Below, piece by piece: positions 33,976-43,877 of a stretch of 64,000 bases of DNA (position 1 is its first letter; each line of letters opens with the position of its first letter). This stretch comes from Ovoidimarina sp038744785 (lineage in GTDB: Bacteria > Pseudomonadota > Alphaproteobacteria > Rhodobacterales > Rhodobacteraceae). The notes under the pieces are model-generated. The model ran no database searches, had not been told where the DNA came from, and saw only the letters and a program-made list of their open reading frames with translations. The DNA lies in contig JBCDLX010000008.1 of assembly GCA_038744785.1 (NCBI GenBank), positions 105,682 through 169,681 of the forward strand. The letters are read 5' to 3'. The translations under genes were made by a program, and so were the position numbers.

Positions 33976-34878
33976 CTATACTTTCGTTGCGTTTGCGATG
34001 GGCGTTGTCATCCGCCGCTTCAGCACATGCTCACGCCATGTGATAAAGGTTACGGAGGCTAGGATGACAGTGCCGCCGAATATCACCCAGCCATCCACGG
34101 CCTCACCGAACATCAACGCCCCTAGAAGCACAGCCCAGAGAAGCTGCAGGAACGTGACCGGTTGCGTGACGGTTACAGGTGCTGCCGCGAAAGCAAGCGT
34201 CATTGTGTAATGACCGGCCGTCGCAAAGCAGGCGACAAGAAATATCCATCCGATTTCAGACCAGCTTGGCGGCACCCAGACCACAAGCGCCATCGGCAAA
34301 AGCCCGATTGTCACTGTGACCGACAGCATCCCGACGACGACAGCGGGGCTGACCTCGCCTGCCATGAGTTTCGCCAGAAGGTAGGACGCCCCAAAACAAA
34401 GCGCCGCAAGAAGCATTGCAAGATGCCCGGGCGACAGTTCGCGGAACCCCGGGCGCAAAATCACCATCGCCCCCAGAAACGCCACCGCGACAGCCAGGAT
34501 GCGCCGGGCCGCAAGCGTTTCACCAAGAAATATGGCCGCGCCAAGGGTGACATAGACCGGAGAGAGATAGTTCATCGCCGTGACCTCAGCGATTGTGATC
34601 TGGGTCATCGCGTAAAACCACAACACCACCGCAACGGTATGCGCCGCGCCGCGCGCCCCGAACAGCCAATATTGCCTGCGGCTCAGCCGCGCCCGGATCA
34701 TCGGCCCCAGCATAGGAACCAGAAAGACGGTCCCCAGCGCATAGCGCAGAAACGCCGTTTGCGCGGCGGGCAGCCCGTCGCCCACATGTTTCACAATCGC
34801 AGTGACCGAGACAAAGCAAAGCCCGGTGACAAACATCCAAAAGATCCCAGTGATCGGGCGAGGTGCATCGGTGCGCAT
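33976..34878 (-). CDS. DMT-family (EamA) transporter
   Basis: 300 aa, ten membrane helices as two EamA repeats (about 10-140 and 155-290). The first repeat opens TGIFWMFVTGLCFVSVTAIVKHV and the second begins GHLAMLLAALCFGASYLL. The start 34878 has AGGTG 6 bases upstream; the TTG at 34914 lacks a site. Exports small metabolites; ligand unknown. A second EamA transporter lies at 42142. Confidence 0.88.
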   Translation of the reverse strand: MRTDAPRPITGIFWMFVTGLCFVSVTAIVKHVGDGLPAAQTAFLRYALGTVFLVPMLGPMIRARLSRRQYWLFGARGAAHTVAVVLWFYAMTQITIAEVTAMNYLSPVYVTLGAAIFLGETLAARRILAVAVAFLGAMVILRPGFRELSPGHLAMLLAALCFGASYLLAKLMAGEVSPAVVVGMLSVTVTIGLLPMALVVWVPPSWSEIGWIFLVACFATAGHYTMTLAFAAAPVTVTQPVTFLQLLWAVLLGALMFGEAVDGWVIFGGTVILASVTFITWREHVLKRRMTTPIANATKV

Positions 34879-34921
34879 GCGGCGCACCTGACCGGAAATG
34901 ACCCTCAGCCGCAACCCGCGA

Positions 34922-35533
34922 TCAGCTTAGGATAAGGCCCGCCGCAACGATCCACATAATACCGGCAACCACCGCGTCGAGAACGCGCCAGGCCGTAGGA
35001 CGGGCAAAGAACGGCGCCGCGGCGCGGGCCCCATATCCCAGCGCAAAGAAGAAACAGAAACTTGCCGTCACCGCGCCAAACCCAAATGCCGCCCGATGGT
35101 CGTACTGCGTGCTGACCGACCCCAGAAGCACAACCGTGTCCAGATAGACATGCGGGTTCAGCCATGTAAGAGCAAGGCATGTCAAAAGCGTCGTACTGAG
35201 CGGGCCCGGCGCCCCCTGCGCCGCATCCAAGGCTTCGGGCGGTCCAAGCGCGCGGCGCAAGCTAAACGCTCCATAGACGATTAGGAACGCCGCGCCACCC
35301 CAGGTCATCACAGGCTCAATCCAGGGGAAATGGGCTACAAGCCAGCCAAATCCGCCAACTCCAGCAACGATTAAGGCGGCATCGGACACGGCACAGGTCA
35401 GGCAAACAGCAAAGACATGCGCCCGCCGAAGACCCTGCCGCAGGACGAACGCGTTTTGTGCCCCGATGGCCAAGATCAGGCTCAGGCCCAAAGCAAATCC
35501 ATTGGCGGCGGTAAAGAGAATTTGTACGGACAT
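34922..35533 (-). CDS. argO: LysE/ArgO-family amino-acid exporter
   Basis: 203 aa, six membrane segments, with the family motif AIGAQNAFVLRQGLRR (residues 20-35) and TWLNPHVYLDTVVLLG. Exports arginine or lysine. The adjacent divergent LysR gene looks like ArgP, its known activator, and 68 bp of shared upstream DNA carry the promoter. Start ATG 35533; a longer frame to 35554 is also open. Confidence 0.88.
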   Translation of the reverse strand: MSVQILFTAANGFALGLSLILAIGAQNAFVLRQGLRRAHVFAVCLTCAVSDAALIVAGVGGFGWLVAHFPWIEPVMTWGGAAFLIVYGAFSLRRALGPPEALDAAQGAPGPLSTTLLTCLALTWLNPHVYLDTVVLLGSVSTQYDHRAAFGFGAVTASFCFFFALGYGARAAAPFFARPTAWRVLDAVVAGIMWIVAAGLILS

Positions 35534-35601
35534 GGCGCTTGCCTGCCGGAGCAAGTCGCATTACGCAAATGAATTGAGATGTTTGTGCATAAGAGGTTCT
35601 A
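35534..35601. promoter_or_regulatory. Shared argO-argP control region
   Basis: 68 bp between divergent starts. AT-rich core TGCATTACGCAAATGAATTGAGATG... includes two T-N11-A style LysR boxes (for example TTGAGATGTTTGTGCATAA). Consistent with ArgP binding, not proven. Confidence 0.4.
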
Positions 35602-36474
35602 ATGTTTGACCACGCGGGCCTGACCGCGCTTTCCGCGATCATCGTGCATGGTTCGTTCGACGCAGCCGCCCAAGCGCTAGGCTTAACCCAATCTGCTGTT
35701 TCCCAGCGTATCAGAGCGCTTGAAGAACGGGTCGGATCCCCGGCCCTTGTCCGCGGCACACCTTGTACACCCACAGCAATCGGTCTGCGCCTTTATCGTC
35801 ATGCGGAAGAGGTTGCCCGGCTTGAGGCCACACTGACGACCGATCTAGGGGCCGCATCGACCGCACCGCTGTCGGTAAGGATCGCGACAAATGCTGACAG
35901 CCTGGCAACGTGGCTTTTGCCAGCACTGGCGGGTATCGACGAGATCCTTTTTGACCTTGTCGTCGACGACCAGGATCATTCCGCCGATCTTCTGCGGCGG
36001 GGCGAAGTTGCCGCCGCGATCACCGGGCGCGGCGCACCGGTTCAAGGCTGTGACGCGCATCCGCTTGGCGCGCTTCGGTATATCGCCACCGCCAGTCCCG
36101 AATTCGCGCAGCGCTGGTTTCCCGATGGCCCGACATCCCAAGCACTGACCGCTGCACCTGCCCTTGTGTTCAACGAAAAGGACCGGCTTCAGGCGAGCTG
36201 GGCAGCCAACGCAGCCGGGCAACCTGTGTCCTTGCCACGGCACCGGTTGCCCTCGACCACAGCGTTCGTCGAAGCGGCAGAGCTTGGGCTTGGCTGGGGG
36301 ATGAACCCCGAACCTCTGGTCCGTCAGGCCCTAAAAGACGGGCGACTTGTGGCGCTGTCGGACGTGCCGCTTGATACGCCCCTGTTCTGGCAGGTCTCGC
36401 GGGTCGGTGCGGGGGCTTTGTTGCCCTTGACCCGCAGCGTCAAGGCCGCTGCAAAGGGCGCGCTTGTCACCTGA
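35602..36474 (+). CDS. argP: ArgP-type LysR regulator
   Basis: 290 aa. N-terminal HTH ALSAIIVHGSFDAAAQALGLTQSAVSQRIRALE; the SPALVRGTPCTPTAIG linker and the effector domain to 290 fit ArgP/IciA, which responds to lysine and arginine and activates argO. Divergent argO supports this. Confidence 0.9.
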   Translation: MFDHAGLTALSAIIVHGSFDAAAQALGLTQSAVSQRIRALEERVGSPALVRGTPCTPTAIGLRLYRHAEEVARLEATLTTDLGAASTAPLSVRIATNADSLATWLLPALAGIDEILFDLVVDDQDHSADLLRRGEVAAAITGRGAPVQGCDAHPLGALRYIATASPEFAQRWFPDGPTSQALTAAPALVFNEKDRLQASWAANAAGQPVSLPRHRLPSTTAFVEAAELGLGWGMNPEPLVRQALKDGRLVALSDVPLDTPLFWQVSRVGAGALLPLTRSVKAAAKGALVT

Positions 36475-36519
36475 CGCCCGACTTGGTGCGCAACGTGTCA
36501 CTGATGCGCGCCGCGTCCG

Positions 36520-38298
36520 TCAGAGCGGCCAAACCAAAAGGATCGCAGGGATGCTCACCGCCACGACCAGGATCTCCAGCGGCAACCCCATCCTCCAGTA
36601 ATCCCCGAATCCATAACCACCGGGGCCGAGGATCAGCATGTTGTTCTTGTGACCGATCGGGGTCAGAAACGCGCAACTGGCTGCCACTGCGACGGCCATC
36701 AAGAACGGGTCCGGGCTAACGCCCAGGGTCTGCGCCATCCCGATCCCGACAGGAGCGGCAACAATTGCTGTCGCTGTGTTGTTCAGCACGTCCGACAGCG
36801 TCATCGTCACGACCATCAAGATCGTCAAGACCGCCCAGGCAGGCCAGCCTTGGGTCAGATCGACCAGTCCCTTCGCGATAAGGTCCGTTCCGCCAGAGGC
36901 GTCAAGCGCAGCCCCAAGTGGGATCATTGACCCGAGCAACACCACCACCGGCCATTCGATGTGGGTATAGACCTCTGCCAGGGGCAAAATTTTCAGGAGA
37001 ACATAAGCCACCACGACAAGCCCCAGCGCCACTGGCAGATACAACACCCCCAGCGCCGCGGCTACGATCGCAGCAACGAAGATACCGATTGCCAGCCAGA
37101 CCTTGCGTTGATCGGTGACCGCCAGGCCGCGATCCGCCAAAGGAAGGCACCCCAGCCAGTCGGCGACGTCCGACGCTTCCCCTTCGGGCACTAGAAGAAG
37201 CAAGATGTCACCGGGTTTCACAACGGTTTTGCGAACGCGGGTAGTGATCCGTCGCCCCTGCCGGGAGATGCCCATCAAAACCGTGCGCCGCCGCCAAGAC
37301 AGCCCAATCGCCTGTGCCGTCCGTCCTGATATCCGTGCCCCGTCCGGCACCACAACCTCAACGACCTGGACCCCTGCCCCTTCGCCGCCAAGATGCTCAA
37401 CGGCTTTCCCGTCGGCGAGCGCGAGGTCCAGTGCAGCACGGAATTCGTCCAAAGCGTCGGGCGTAGCCTCGAGCACCATGGCATCGCCGGCGTGCAAAAC
37501 AGTATGGCGCTGCGTGCCGTAGCGTCGCTTGCCATCGCGCACCAGGCCAAGGATCGCTACGTCATTGGCCTCTGCGATGTCATATTGGTCGCGCAACCGC
37601 TGCCCGATAAGCTTTGATCCCTCGGGCACGGTCAGTTCCGCCAGATAGGGGGCGAGGTCAGACAAGTGCTCTCCCCCCGCGCCATCTATCGGCATCGGGA
37701 TCAGCCGCCACCCCACGAACGCCACAAAAGCCAACCCTGCCAAAGCGGTGATCCCGCCCACCGGTGCGAAATCGAACATCGCAAAGCTTTCGCCCAGCCG
37801 GTCTTCCCGGATCGCTGCAATGATGATGTTCGGCGGCGTACCGATTAGCGTGACCATCCCGCCGAGGATCGTCGCGAAGCTGAGGGGCATCAGGCTCATC
37901 CCCGGAGCGCGACCGGCCTTGCGCGCGGTCTGGACATCCACCGGCATCAACAGGGCAAGTGCTGCGACGTTGTTCATAAACCCGGACAGGATGCCACCCA
38001 CGCCGCCCATTATAGCGATATGGGCGCCAAGGGGCCGGGCCGCATCGACCATGGTGCGGGTGATCAGATAAACCGCGCCCGACCGGACAAGCCCCGCCGA
38101 GACGACAAGCACCAGGGCCACGATCACGGTTGCAGGATTGCCGAAACCCGAAAATGCCGCGCTTGTCGGGACAAGGCCAAGCACCACCGCCACGAGCAAA
38201 GCCGAAAACGCGACAAGGTCATATCGAAACCGCCCCCACAACATCAGCGCAAAGACCACGGCAAATAGGCCGAACAAAAGCGCCTGGTCCGTCGTCAT
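36520..38298 (-). CDS. SLC13-family permease with TrkA-C domains
   Basis: 592 aa. Two membrane halves flank a central cytosolic region (about 200-370) with two RCK_C/TrkA-C domains (TVPEGSKLIGQRL and VVVPDGARISGRT). SLC13 signature in the second half: SDVLNNTATAIVAAPVGIGMA. Transports dicarboxylate, sulfate or related anions with sodium. Same length and layout as the permease at 40342, but clearly diverged in sequence. Confidence 0.9.
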   Translation of the reverse strand: MTTDQALLFGLFAVVFALMLWGRFRYDLVAFSALLVAVVLGLVPTSAAFSGFGNPATVIVALVLVVSAGLVRSGAVYLITRTMVDAARPLGAHIAIMGGVGGILSGFMNNVAALALLMPVDVQTARKAGRAPGMSLMPLSFATILGGMVTLIGTPPNIIIAAIREDRLGESFAMFDFAPVGGITALAGLAFVAFVGWRLIPMPIDGAGGEHLSDLAPYLAELTVPEGSKLIGQRLRDQYDIAEANDVAILGLVRDGKRRYGTQRHTVLHAGDAMVLEATPDALDEFRAALDLALADGKAVEHLGGEGAGVQVVEVVVPDGARISGRTAQAIGLSWRRRTVLMGISRQGRRITTRVRKTVVKPGDILLLLVPEGEASDVADWLGCLPLADRGLAVTDQRKVWLAIGIFVAAIVAAALGVLYLPVALGLVVVAYVLLKILPLAEVYTHIEWPVVVLLGSMIPLGAALDASGGTDLIAKGLVDLTQGWPAWAVLTILMVVTMTLSDVLNNTATAIVAAPVGIGMAQTLGVSPDPFLMAVAVAASCAFLTPIGHKNNMLILGPGGYGFGDYWRMGLPLEILVVAVSIPAILLVWPL

Positions 38299-38482
38299 GC
38301 GCGCCTCCTGCTGCGTCGGTTAACCAAGCCAAGCGCAAGAATGCCCCGGGATCAATGCGATCGTCACGCAATCCCGAACACCGCCCCAACATTTTCACGC
38401 CACACACCCAAGGACGCCACAGCGCGCCGGGCATATCGCGGCCTCGGTTCCGAAAAATCGGCGAATGTTGAGGGTGTGGTGC

Positions 38483-39001
38483 ATGACACGCGGATTTTTG
38501 TTTTTGGCGGGCGTCTTTTTGGGGGCGGTAAGTTTCGCAGGCGGGTTTGGCCTCGGGCTGGCGCAGATAGGCAATGGCCCGTCTGACGACAACTTGCGTG
38601 CGGTGATCCAATCCGAACTTGCGCAACAGACAGAAGACCTTGCAAGCGCGCAGACGGCAGAGAACGCAACACAAGCGCAGCTTGCCGCAGACCTTGCCGC
38701 ACTGCGCGCGCAACTTACGCATGGCTTTGTGACACAAAGGACCGTCGAGGTTACCGAAGCCCGCGTCGCCTACCACCTTATCGAACCGAAACTGATGCTG
38801 TCGGTTGAAGGGTTGCCCGGCGGCGCGCTGATCGTGAACTTCGCGAACCAGACGCGCAGCATGCGGGTCGCCCAGACCGTGGAATTCGCATACGGACCTT
38901 GCCGGTGTTACCTTTTGCTGACGGCCAGCACGCGCGGCCAGGCTGTTTTCGACTTCGGGTGCGAAGAGGCCGAGGGAACTCCGGGGTCGACCGAGCTCTG
39001 A
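38483..39001 (+). CDS. Membrane-anchored hypothetical protein
   Basis: 172 aa. One N-terminal membrane segment (about 4-28: FLFLAGVFLGAVSFAGG), then a helical stalk rich in Gln/Ala (40-80) and a mixed C-terminal domain with paired Cys (YGPCRCYLLL). Probably inner-membrane with a periplasmic domain. An ATG 18 bases upstream is also possible; GAGGG favours 38483. No family recognised. Confidence 0.7.
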   Translation: MTRGFLFLAGVFLGAVSFAGGFGLGLAQIGNGPSDDNLRAVIQSELAQQTEDLASAQTAENATQAQLAADLAALRAQLTHGFVTQRTVEVTEARVAYHLIEPKLMLSVEGLPGGALIVNFANQTRSMRVAQTVEFAYGPCRCYLLLTASTRGQAVFDFGCEEAEGTPGSTEL

Positions 39002-39081
39002 CCGGGCCGCCCTGGACTTGCGGCGCAGCCCGCCAAATCCTATAGAACCGCCGCAGCAACGAAAATCGCGAGATATCCGAT

Positions 39082-39822
39082 ATGGCAGGCCACTCAAAAT
39101 GGGCGAACATCCAGCATCGCAAAGGGCGTCAGGACGCCGCGCGATCAAAGCTGTTTTCCAAGCTCGCAAAGGAAATCACCGTTGCGGCGAAAATGGGGGA
39201 TCCGGACCCGGACAAAAACCCGCGCCTGCGGCTTGCGGTGAAGGAAGCAAAGTCGCAATCCGTCCCTAAGGACGTGATCCAGCGCGCGATTGACAAATCC
39301 CAGGCCGCGGGCGGCGAAGACTACAAAGAAATTCGCTACGAGGGGTATGGCCCGGGCGGCGTTGCCGTCATCGTCGAGGCCATGACCGACAACCTCAATC
39401 GGACGGCCTCAACCGTTCGGTCGACCTTTGGCAAGCACGGCGGAAACCTTGGTGAAACCGGCTCGGTGTCGTTCATGTTCGAACGCAAGGGCGAAATCCT
39501 GTACCCGGCCGATGCAGGCGACGAAGACACGGTCATGATGGCGGCGATCGAAGCCGGTGCCGAGGACGTTGAAAGCTCTGACGAAGGGCACGCGATCTAT
39601 ACCGCAGACACCGACCTGAACGATGTGTCAACCGCGCTTGAGGCCGACCTCGGGGAAGCCGAATCCACCAAACTGATCTGGAAGCCCACAACCACGACCG
39701 AGCTTGACCTGGACGGCGCGCAAAAGCTTATGCGGCTGATCGAAGTACTGGAAGACGACGATGATATTCAGCGGGTCACCGCAAATTTCGACATCTCGGA
39801 CGAGGTGATGGCGGCGCTTTGA
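39082..39822 (+). CDS. YebC/PmpR family protein
   Basis: 246 aa. MAGHSKWANIQHRKGRQDA and SKLAKEITVAAKMGDPDPDKNPRLR open the protein; NLNRTASTVRSTFGKHGGNLGETGSVSFMF and DDIQRVTANFD close it, as in the YebC family, now linked to translation of difficult (proline-rich) stretches and earlier described as regulators. Single gene; nothing adjacent in operon. Confidence 0.95.
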   Translation: MAGHSKWANIQHRKGRQDAARSKLFSKLAKEITVAAKMGDPDPDKNPRLRLAVKEAKSQSVPKDVIQRAIDKSQAAGGEDYKEIRYEGYGPGGVAVIVEAMTDNLNRTASTVRSTFGKHGGNLGETGSVSFMFERKGEILYPADAGDEDTVMMAAIEAGAEDVESSDEGHAIYTADTDLNDVSTALEADLGEAESTKLIWKPTTTTELDLDGAQKLMRLIEVLEDDDDIQRVTANFDISDEVMAAL

Positions 39823-39880
39823 TCCCCCTTCCCATATTGTTGCGATCAGGTAGCATCGCAGCCCAAGGGGAGGATCTTAC

Positions 39881-40345
39881 ATGGAAAATTCAGGACTTGG
39901 GGCCAGGGTGCGCTCGGCGCTGATCTGGGCTTTGACCACGGCGCTTTTTGCCGTTGCATTCGCGCTTCAGGACGTTCTGACAGCAGAGGCCCCGACGGCG
40001 GCTGGATTTTTCGGGACCGCCATATTGGGCGTCTGCCATGCGCTCGGCGGTGCGATTGCCGGCTTCCTTTTGGCTGGTCTCTTCGGGCGTAACGGCGCGG
40101 CCGGCTGGATTATGGCGCTTGTCGGCGGAGTTGCCGTTGTCCTGCTGGGCGGGCTCTTCGGTGGCGCGTTTGCTGCAATCTACGGCACCGTGACAGGGAC
40201 TGCCGATCTGACCGTTGACCTGATCCGTATCGGACTTGGGGCCGTGACGGCCCCCCTCGCCATTGCCGAAGGACCCGCGCTGGCGTTGCTTTGGATCCTG
40301 TCGGCGATCGTGGCCCACCTGACCTGTGCGAAAGCCCGCGCCTAA
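39881..40345 (+). CDS. Small multi-pass membrane protein
   Basis: 154 aa with four predicted membrane helices (about 12-32, 42-68, 76-106, 115-150), Gly/Ala-rich. Motifs such as ALGGAIAGFLLAGL suggest close helix packing. No family recognised. AGGGGAGGA lies upstream of the ATG. It overlaps the SLC13 gene tail to tail by 4 bp. Confidence 0.7.
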   Translation: MENSGLGARVRSALIWALTTALFAVAFALQDVLTAEAPTAAGFFGTAILGVCHALGGAIAGFLLAGLFGRNGAAGWIMALVGGVAVVLLGGLFGGAFAAIYGTVTGTADLTVDLIRIGLGAVTAPLAIAEGPALALLWILSAIVAHLTCAKARA

Positions 40346-42120
40346 AGCGGCCAGATCACCGGGATCATCGCCGAGGCGAGAAGCCCGACGCTGAGGTTCA
40401 GGGGGATGCCCACCTTCATGAAATCCGTGAAACGGTAGCCACCCGGACCGTAGACCAGCATGTTTGTCTGATAGCCAATCGGCGTCGCAAAGCTCGCGCT
40501 TGCTGCCACCATGACCGCGATCACAAGCGGCCTTGGATCTACCCCCAGCGCCCCGGCCAGCCCGATTGCAATGGGCGTTACCACAACAGCGACGGCGTTG
40601 TTCGAAACAAGCTCTGTCAGAACAGAGGTCAACAGATAGACCGCCCAAACCAGCAGGAATGGCGGCAACGCGCCAAGGGCTGGCGCCAAGCTGTCAACGA
40701 TCAGCTTCACGGCCCCAGAGGCTTCCAGCGCCGCGCCGATGGCGAGCATCGCAAAGATCAACGCCAAAAGCCTACCATCGACGAAACCGAACGCCTCGTC
40801 CGCATCTATGCAGCGCGTGAAGAGAACGACAGCCACCGCAATCACCGCCAAAAGAAAGATCGGCGCGACATTCAGCGCCGCCAGCCCGACAATCCCCAGA
40901 AGCGCCGCAATCGCGATCGGGGCATGTCGCCGACGATAGGCGCGCGCCGAAGGGTGCGACACATCAACAAGCTCCATATCCGAGGCCAGACGTTGGATGT
41001 CCGCGGGTGCGCCTTCCAACAAAAGCGTGTCGCCAACCCGTACCACAAGATCGTCAAGCTGCCGGCCGATGTTTTGGTTTCGCCGGTGGACCGCCAAAGG
41101 ATAGACACCGTAGCGTCGCCGAAGCCGTAAATCGCCCAGCGACCGGCCCACCATCCGCGCGCCCGGTGTGATCAAAACCTCCACCGTCGACGTCTCAACC
41201 GATGACAATTTTTCGATCGCGCGCAGCGCTTTGTTCTGTTGAAGCCCCAGGATCTCTTCCATCTGGGTGCGCACGACAACGCGGTCCCCGGCCTCCAGCG
41301 TAACGCCTTGCATGTTCCGGCGCAGCGACGCATCCCCTCGCAATACATCGATCAGCCGCACACCATCGCGGCGAAACAGATCGACCTCAAGCACCGCTTC
41401 ACCGATCAGCGGGCTGTCCTCGGGGATCGCGACTTCGGTAAAGAACTTCATCTTGGCCTTGCTTGACAATAGGTCCGCCATCGAGTCTCGATCTGGCAAC
41501 AGCCTTGGACCGAAAACCCGTAAGTAGATCATGCCCCACGCAACCAGCACGACAGCAAGGGGTGTCACCTCGAAGATCGAAAACGCCTCAAGCCCGTTGG
41601 CACGCGCCACGCCATCCACGAGAAGGTTCGTCGACGTGCCGATCAAAGTCAGCGTCCCGCCCAGAATCGCGCCATAGCTGAGCGGGATCAGCAGCTTCGA
41701 GGCCTGCACGCCCAGGCGCCGGGCAAGCTGGACAAAGACCGGGATCATGACGACGACGACCGGCGTGTTCGACACGATCGCCGAGGACAGGACGACAAAC
41801 CCCAGAAGCGCCGCAATCGCCGTACGGGGTCGAACAGCAGCCTGGCTTTCGGCACGCTGGGTGAACCAGTCCAAGGCCCCGGTGCGAACCAGTGCCCCCA
41901 TCACCAGAAACATCGCCGCAATGGTCCAAGGTGCCGGGTTCGACAGAACTTCCAAGGCCGCGCCGTAGGGCAGAACACCTGTTGCCAACATCACAGCCGC
42001 ACCGCCGATTGCAACAACCTCGGCCGGGTAACGCTCACGAACGAATAGGAAAAACATTCCCAGCACGACGCCCAGCGCAAGCACAGCCTGCGCCGTCGAA
42101 CTTAGCGTCAATGCCTCCAT
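40342..42120 (-). CDS. SLC13-family permease with TrkA-C domains, second copy
   Basis: 592 aa. Same order as the 36520-38298 protein: membrane half, two RCK_C/TrkA-C domains (AIPEDSPLIGEAV; VLITPGARMVGRS), membrane half with ELVSNNAVAVVVTPIAIGLA. It lies 21 bp downstream of an EamA transporter gene. Anion substrate not known. Confidence 0.9.
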   Translation of the reverse strand: MEALTLSSTAQAVLALGVVLGMFFLFVRERYPAEVVAIGGAAVMLATGVLPYGAALEVLSNPAPWTIAAMFLVMGALVRTGALDWFTQRAESQAAVRPRTAIAALLGFVVLSSAIVSNTPVVVVMIPVFVQLARRLGVQASKLLIPLSYGAILGGTLTLIGTSTNLLVDGVARANGLEAFSIFEVTPLAVVLVAWGMIYLRVFGPRLLPDRDSMADLLSSKAKMKFFTEVAIPEDSPLIGEAVLEVDLFRRDGVRLIDVLRGDASLRRNMQGVTLEAGDRVVVRTQMEEILGLQQNKALRAIEKLSSVETSTVEVLITPGARMVGRSLGDLRLRRRYGVYPLAVHRRNQNIGRQLDDLVVRVGDTLLLEGAPADIQRLASDMELVDVSHPSARAYRRRHAPIAIAALLGIVGLAALNVAPIFLLAVIAVAVVLFTRCIDADEAFGFVDGRLLALIFAMLAIGAALEASGAVKLIVDSLAPALGALPPFLLVWAVYLLTSVLTELVSNNAVAVVVTPIAIGLAGALGVDPRPLVIAVMVAASASFATPIGYQTNMLVYGPGGYRFTDFMKVGIPLNLSVGLLASAMIPVIWPL

Positions 42121-42141
42121 GCCGTCCCTCCGGCCGCTTCT

Positions 42142-43068
42142 TCAGACGCCATCTTCGCCTGTGCGGGTCAAGGGGGCAACCGCATCGACCCGCCGGGGCT
42201 GCACGAGAAACAACCCGGCCAGCATGACAACAAGCGCCGCCCAGACCCAGCCAGAGTAGCGCTCGCCCAACAACAGCATGGCCCATACCACGCCGAAACC
42301 GGTCACAAGGTAGCTGACCTGTGCTGCAAAGACCGATCCGGCCCGGCCCACGAGCCAGACATAGGTCGTGTAGACGACCGCATGGACGGTCGCGCCCGCC
42401 ATGAGGGCGAGATCCGGGGCGCCCCAAGGCGGTCTTGGATCGATGAACTGGCCTGTGACAATCGCGAGCGGGAAAGAGACCACGACGCCCGCCAGCGACG
42501 CCCCGTACAGCAGCCGGACGGGTCCGACCCCTGCCGTGCCCCACTTCGCCACAACGTTGCTTTCGAGCGCATAAAAGAATGGGGCGATCAGCGCGAGCGG
42601 GATAAAGGCCACCATGGCGCGTTCGGGCAAGCTGGCTTCAGGACCGATGATCAGCAGAACACCTGCCAGCCCGCAGCAAAGCCCCCCGAACCGGGCCAAC
42701 GAGAACCGGTCGATATGCATCATAAGAGCAATCGGAAATGCGATCATCGGCACCAGCGACAGAAGGATAGAGATCAGCCCGGCCGGAAGGCGCGCCGCAG
42801 CGGCGTAAGAGGCCGAGTTGGGCAGGACAGTCCCGATCAAGGCAATGACAATATACAGGCGAAGCTGGGCAGGGCCGAGTGGCAGCTGGTTGCCCCGGAG
42901 ATGTGTCACTAGTCCCAAGATCACCGCTCCGATTGCAAGCTGCCAGAACACCAGCCCCAAAGGCTGATAACCTTCGCTGACAGCAATCTTGGCCAAAGGC
43001 TGGGTAGATCCCCATCCCGCGCCAAGAACCACCAGGATCAGAAGGAGGCCGGCAGTATCCCGGTTCAA
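42142..43068 (-). CDS. DMT-family (EamA) transporter
   Basis: 308 aa, ten helices in two repeats; LLILVVLGAGWGSTQPLAKIAV and FIPLALIAPFFYALESNVVAKW start the halves. Its start overlaps the stop of the YmdB-like gene (ATGA). Distinct from the EamA protein at 33976 in sequence. Ligand unknown. Confidence 0.88.
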   Translation of the reverse strand: MNRDTAGLLLILVVLGAGWGSTQPLAKIAVSEGYQPLGLVFWQLAIGAVILGLVTHLRGNQLPLGPAQLRLYIVIALIGTVLPNSASYAAAARLPAGLISILLSLVPMIAFPIALMMHIDRFSLARFGGLCCGLAGVLLIIGPEASLPERAMVAFIPLALIAPFFYALESNVVAKWGTAGVGPVRLLYGASLAGVVVSFPLAIVTGQFIDPRPPWGAPDLALMAGATVHAVVYTTYVWLVGRAGSVFAAQVSYLVTGFGVVWAMLLLGERYSGWVWAALVVMLAGLFLVQPRRVDAVAPLTRTGEDGV

Positions 43069-43877
43069 GGTTGTGCCGCCGTCAGTCGCCCGCCATCGCG
43101 CACCGGCACGACCCGCACGGCAGCGCCCGTACGATCGTCGGTTTCAACAAACAGTCCTGACACGGTTGCCTCTCCCATCGCCGGGCTGAACCGGCCCTTG
43201 GGCATCCCGGTCACAAAGCGGCGCATGGGTTCGGATTTCTCCATACCGATCACGCTGTCGTAGTCGCCGCACATCCCGGCATCGGTCTGGTATCCGGTGC
43301 CTCCAGGCAAGATCATCGCATCGGCCGTTGGAACATGGGTATGGCTGCCGACGACCACGCTTGCCCGGCCGTCGCAATAGTGCCCCATCGCCATCTTTTC
43401 GCTGGTGGCCTCGCAATGGATATCCACAAGGCTTGCCTGTACCAGCCCACCGCGCGGATGTGTCTTTAGCACCGGTTCAATCGCAGCGAACGGGTCGCCG
43501 AAAGGGCGCTTCATGAACACTTGGCCCAGGACCTGGGCAACCAGAACCTTGCGCCCGCGCGCGTCCTGAAAAACGGACGCGCCTTTGCCTGGCGCATCCT
43601 TGGCGAAGTTTAGAGGTCGGATCACCCGAGGTTCTGACCCAATGAATTGCAGCATGTCCTTTTGATCAAACGCGTGATCGCCAAGAACGATCACGTCCGC
43701 ACCAGCCTCTAGCAACGCCTTTGCGTGTCCGCCCGACACTCCGGCACCAGAGGTTGCGTTCTCCGCGTTAACAACACAGAAATCGATGCCCCAGTCCGCA
43801 CGAAGGCGCGAAAGCCGGTCGATGACGGCAGTTCGTCCTGCGCGCCCCATCACATCGCCAAGATACAGAAGCTTCAT
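43065..43877 (-). CDS. TIGR00282/YmdB-type metallophosphoesterase
   Basis: 270 aa. LYLGDVMGRAGRTAV, VNAENATSGAGVS, LGDHAFDQKDM, VDIHCEATSEKMAMGHYCDGRASVVVGSHTHVPT are the metal-binding blocks. Homologues are 2',3'-cyclic nucleotide phosphodiesterases. Near 5-FTHF cyclo-ligase (44028) as in many alphaproteobacteria. Coupled by a 4-bp overlap to the downstream transporter. Confidence 0.93.
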   Translation of the reverse strand: MKLLYLGDVMGRAGRTAVIDRLSRLRADWGIDFCVVNAENATSGAGVSGGHAKALLEAGADVIVLGDHAFDQKDMLQFIGSEPRVIRPLNFAKDAPGKGASVFQDARGRKVLVAQVLGQVFMKRPFGDPFAAIEPVLKTHPRGGLVQASLVDIHCEATSEKMAMGHYCDGRASVVVGSHTHVPTADAMILPGGTGYQTDAGMCGDYDSVIGMEKSEPMRRFVTGMPKGRFSPAMGEATVSGLFVETDDRTGAAVRVVPVRDGGRLTAAQP

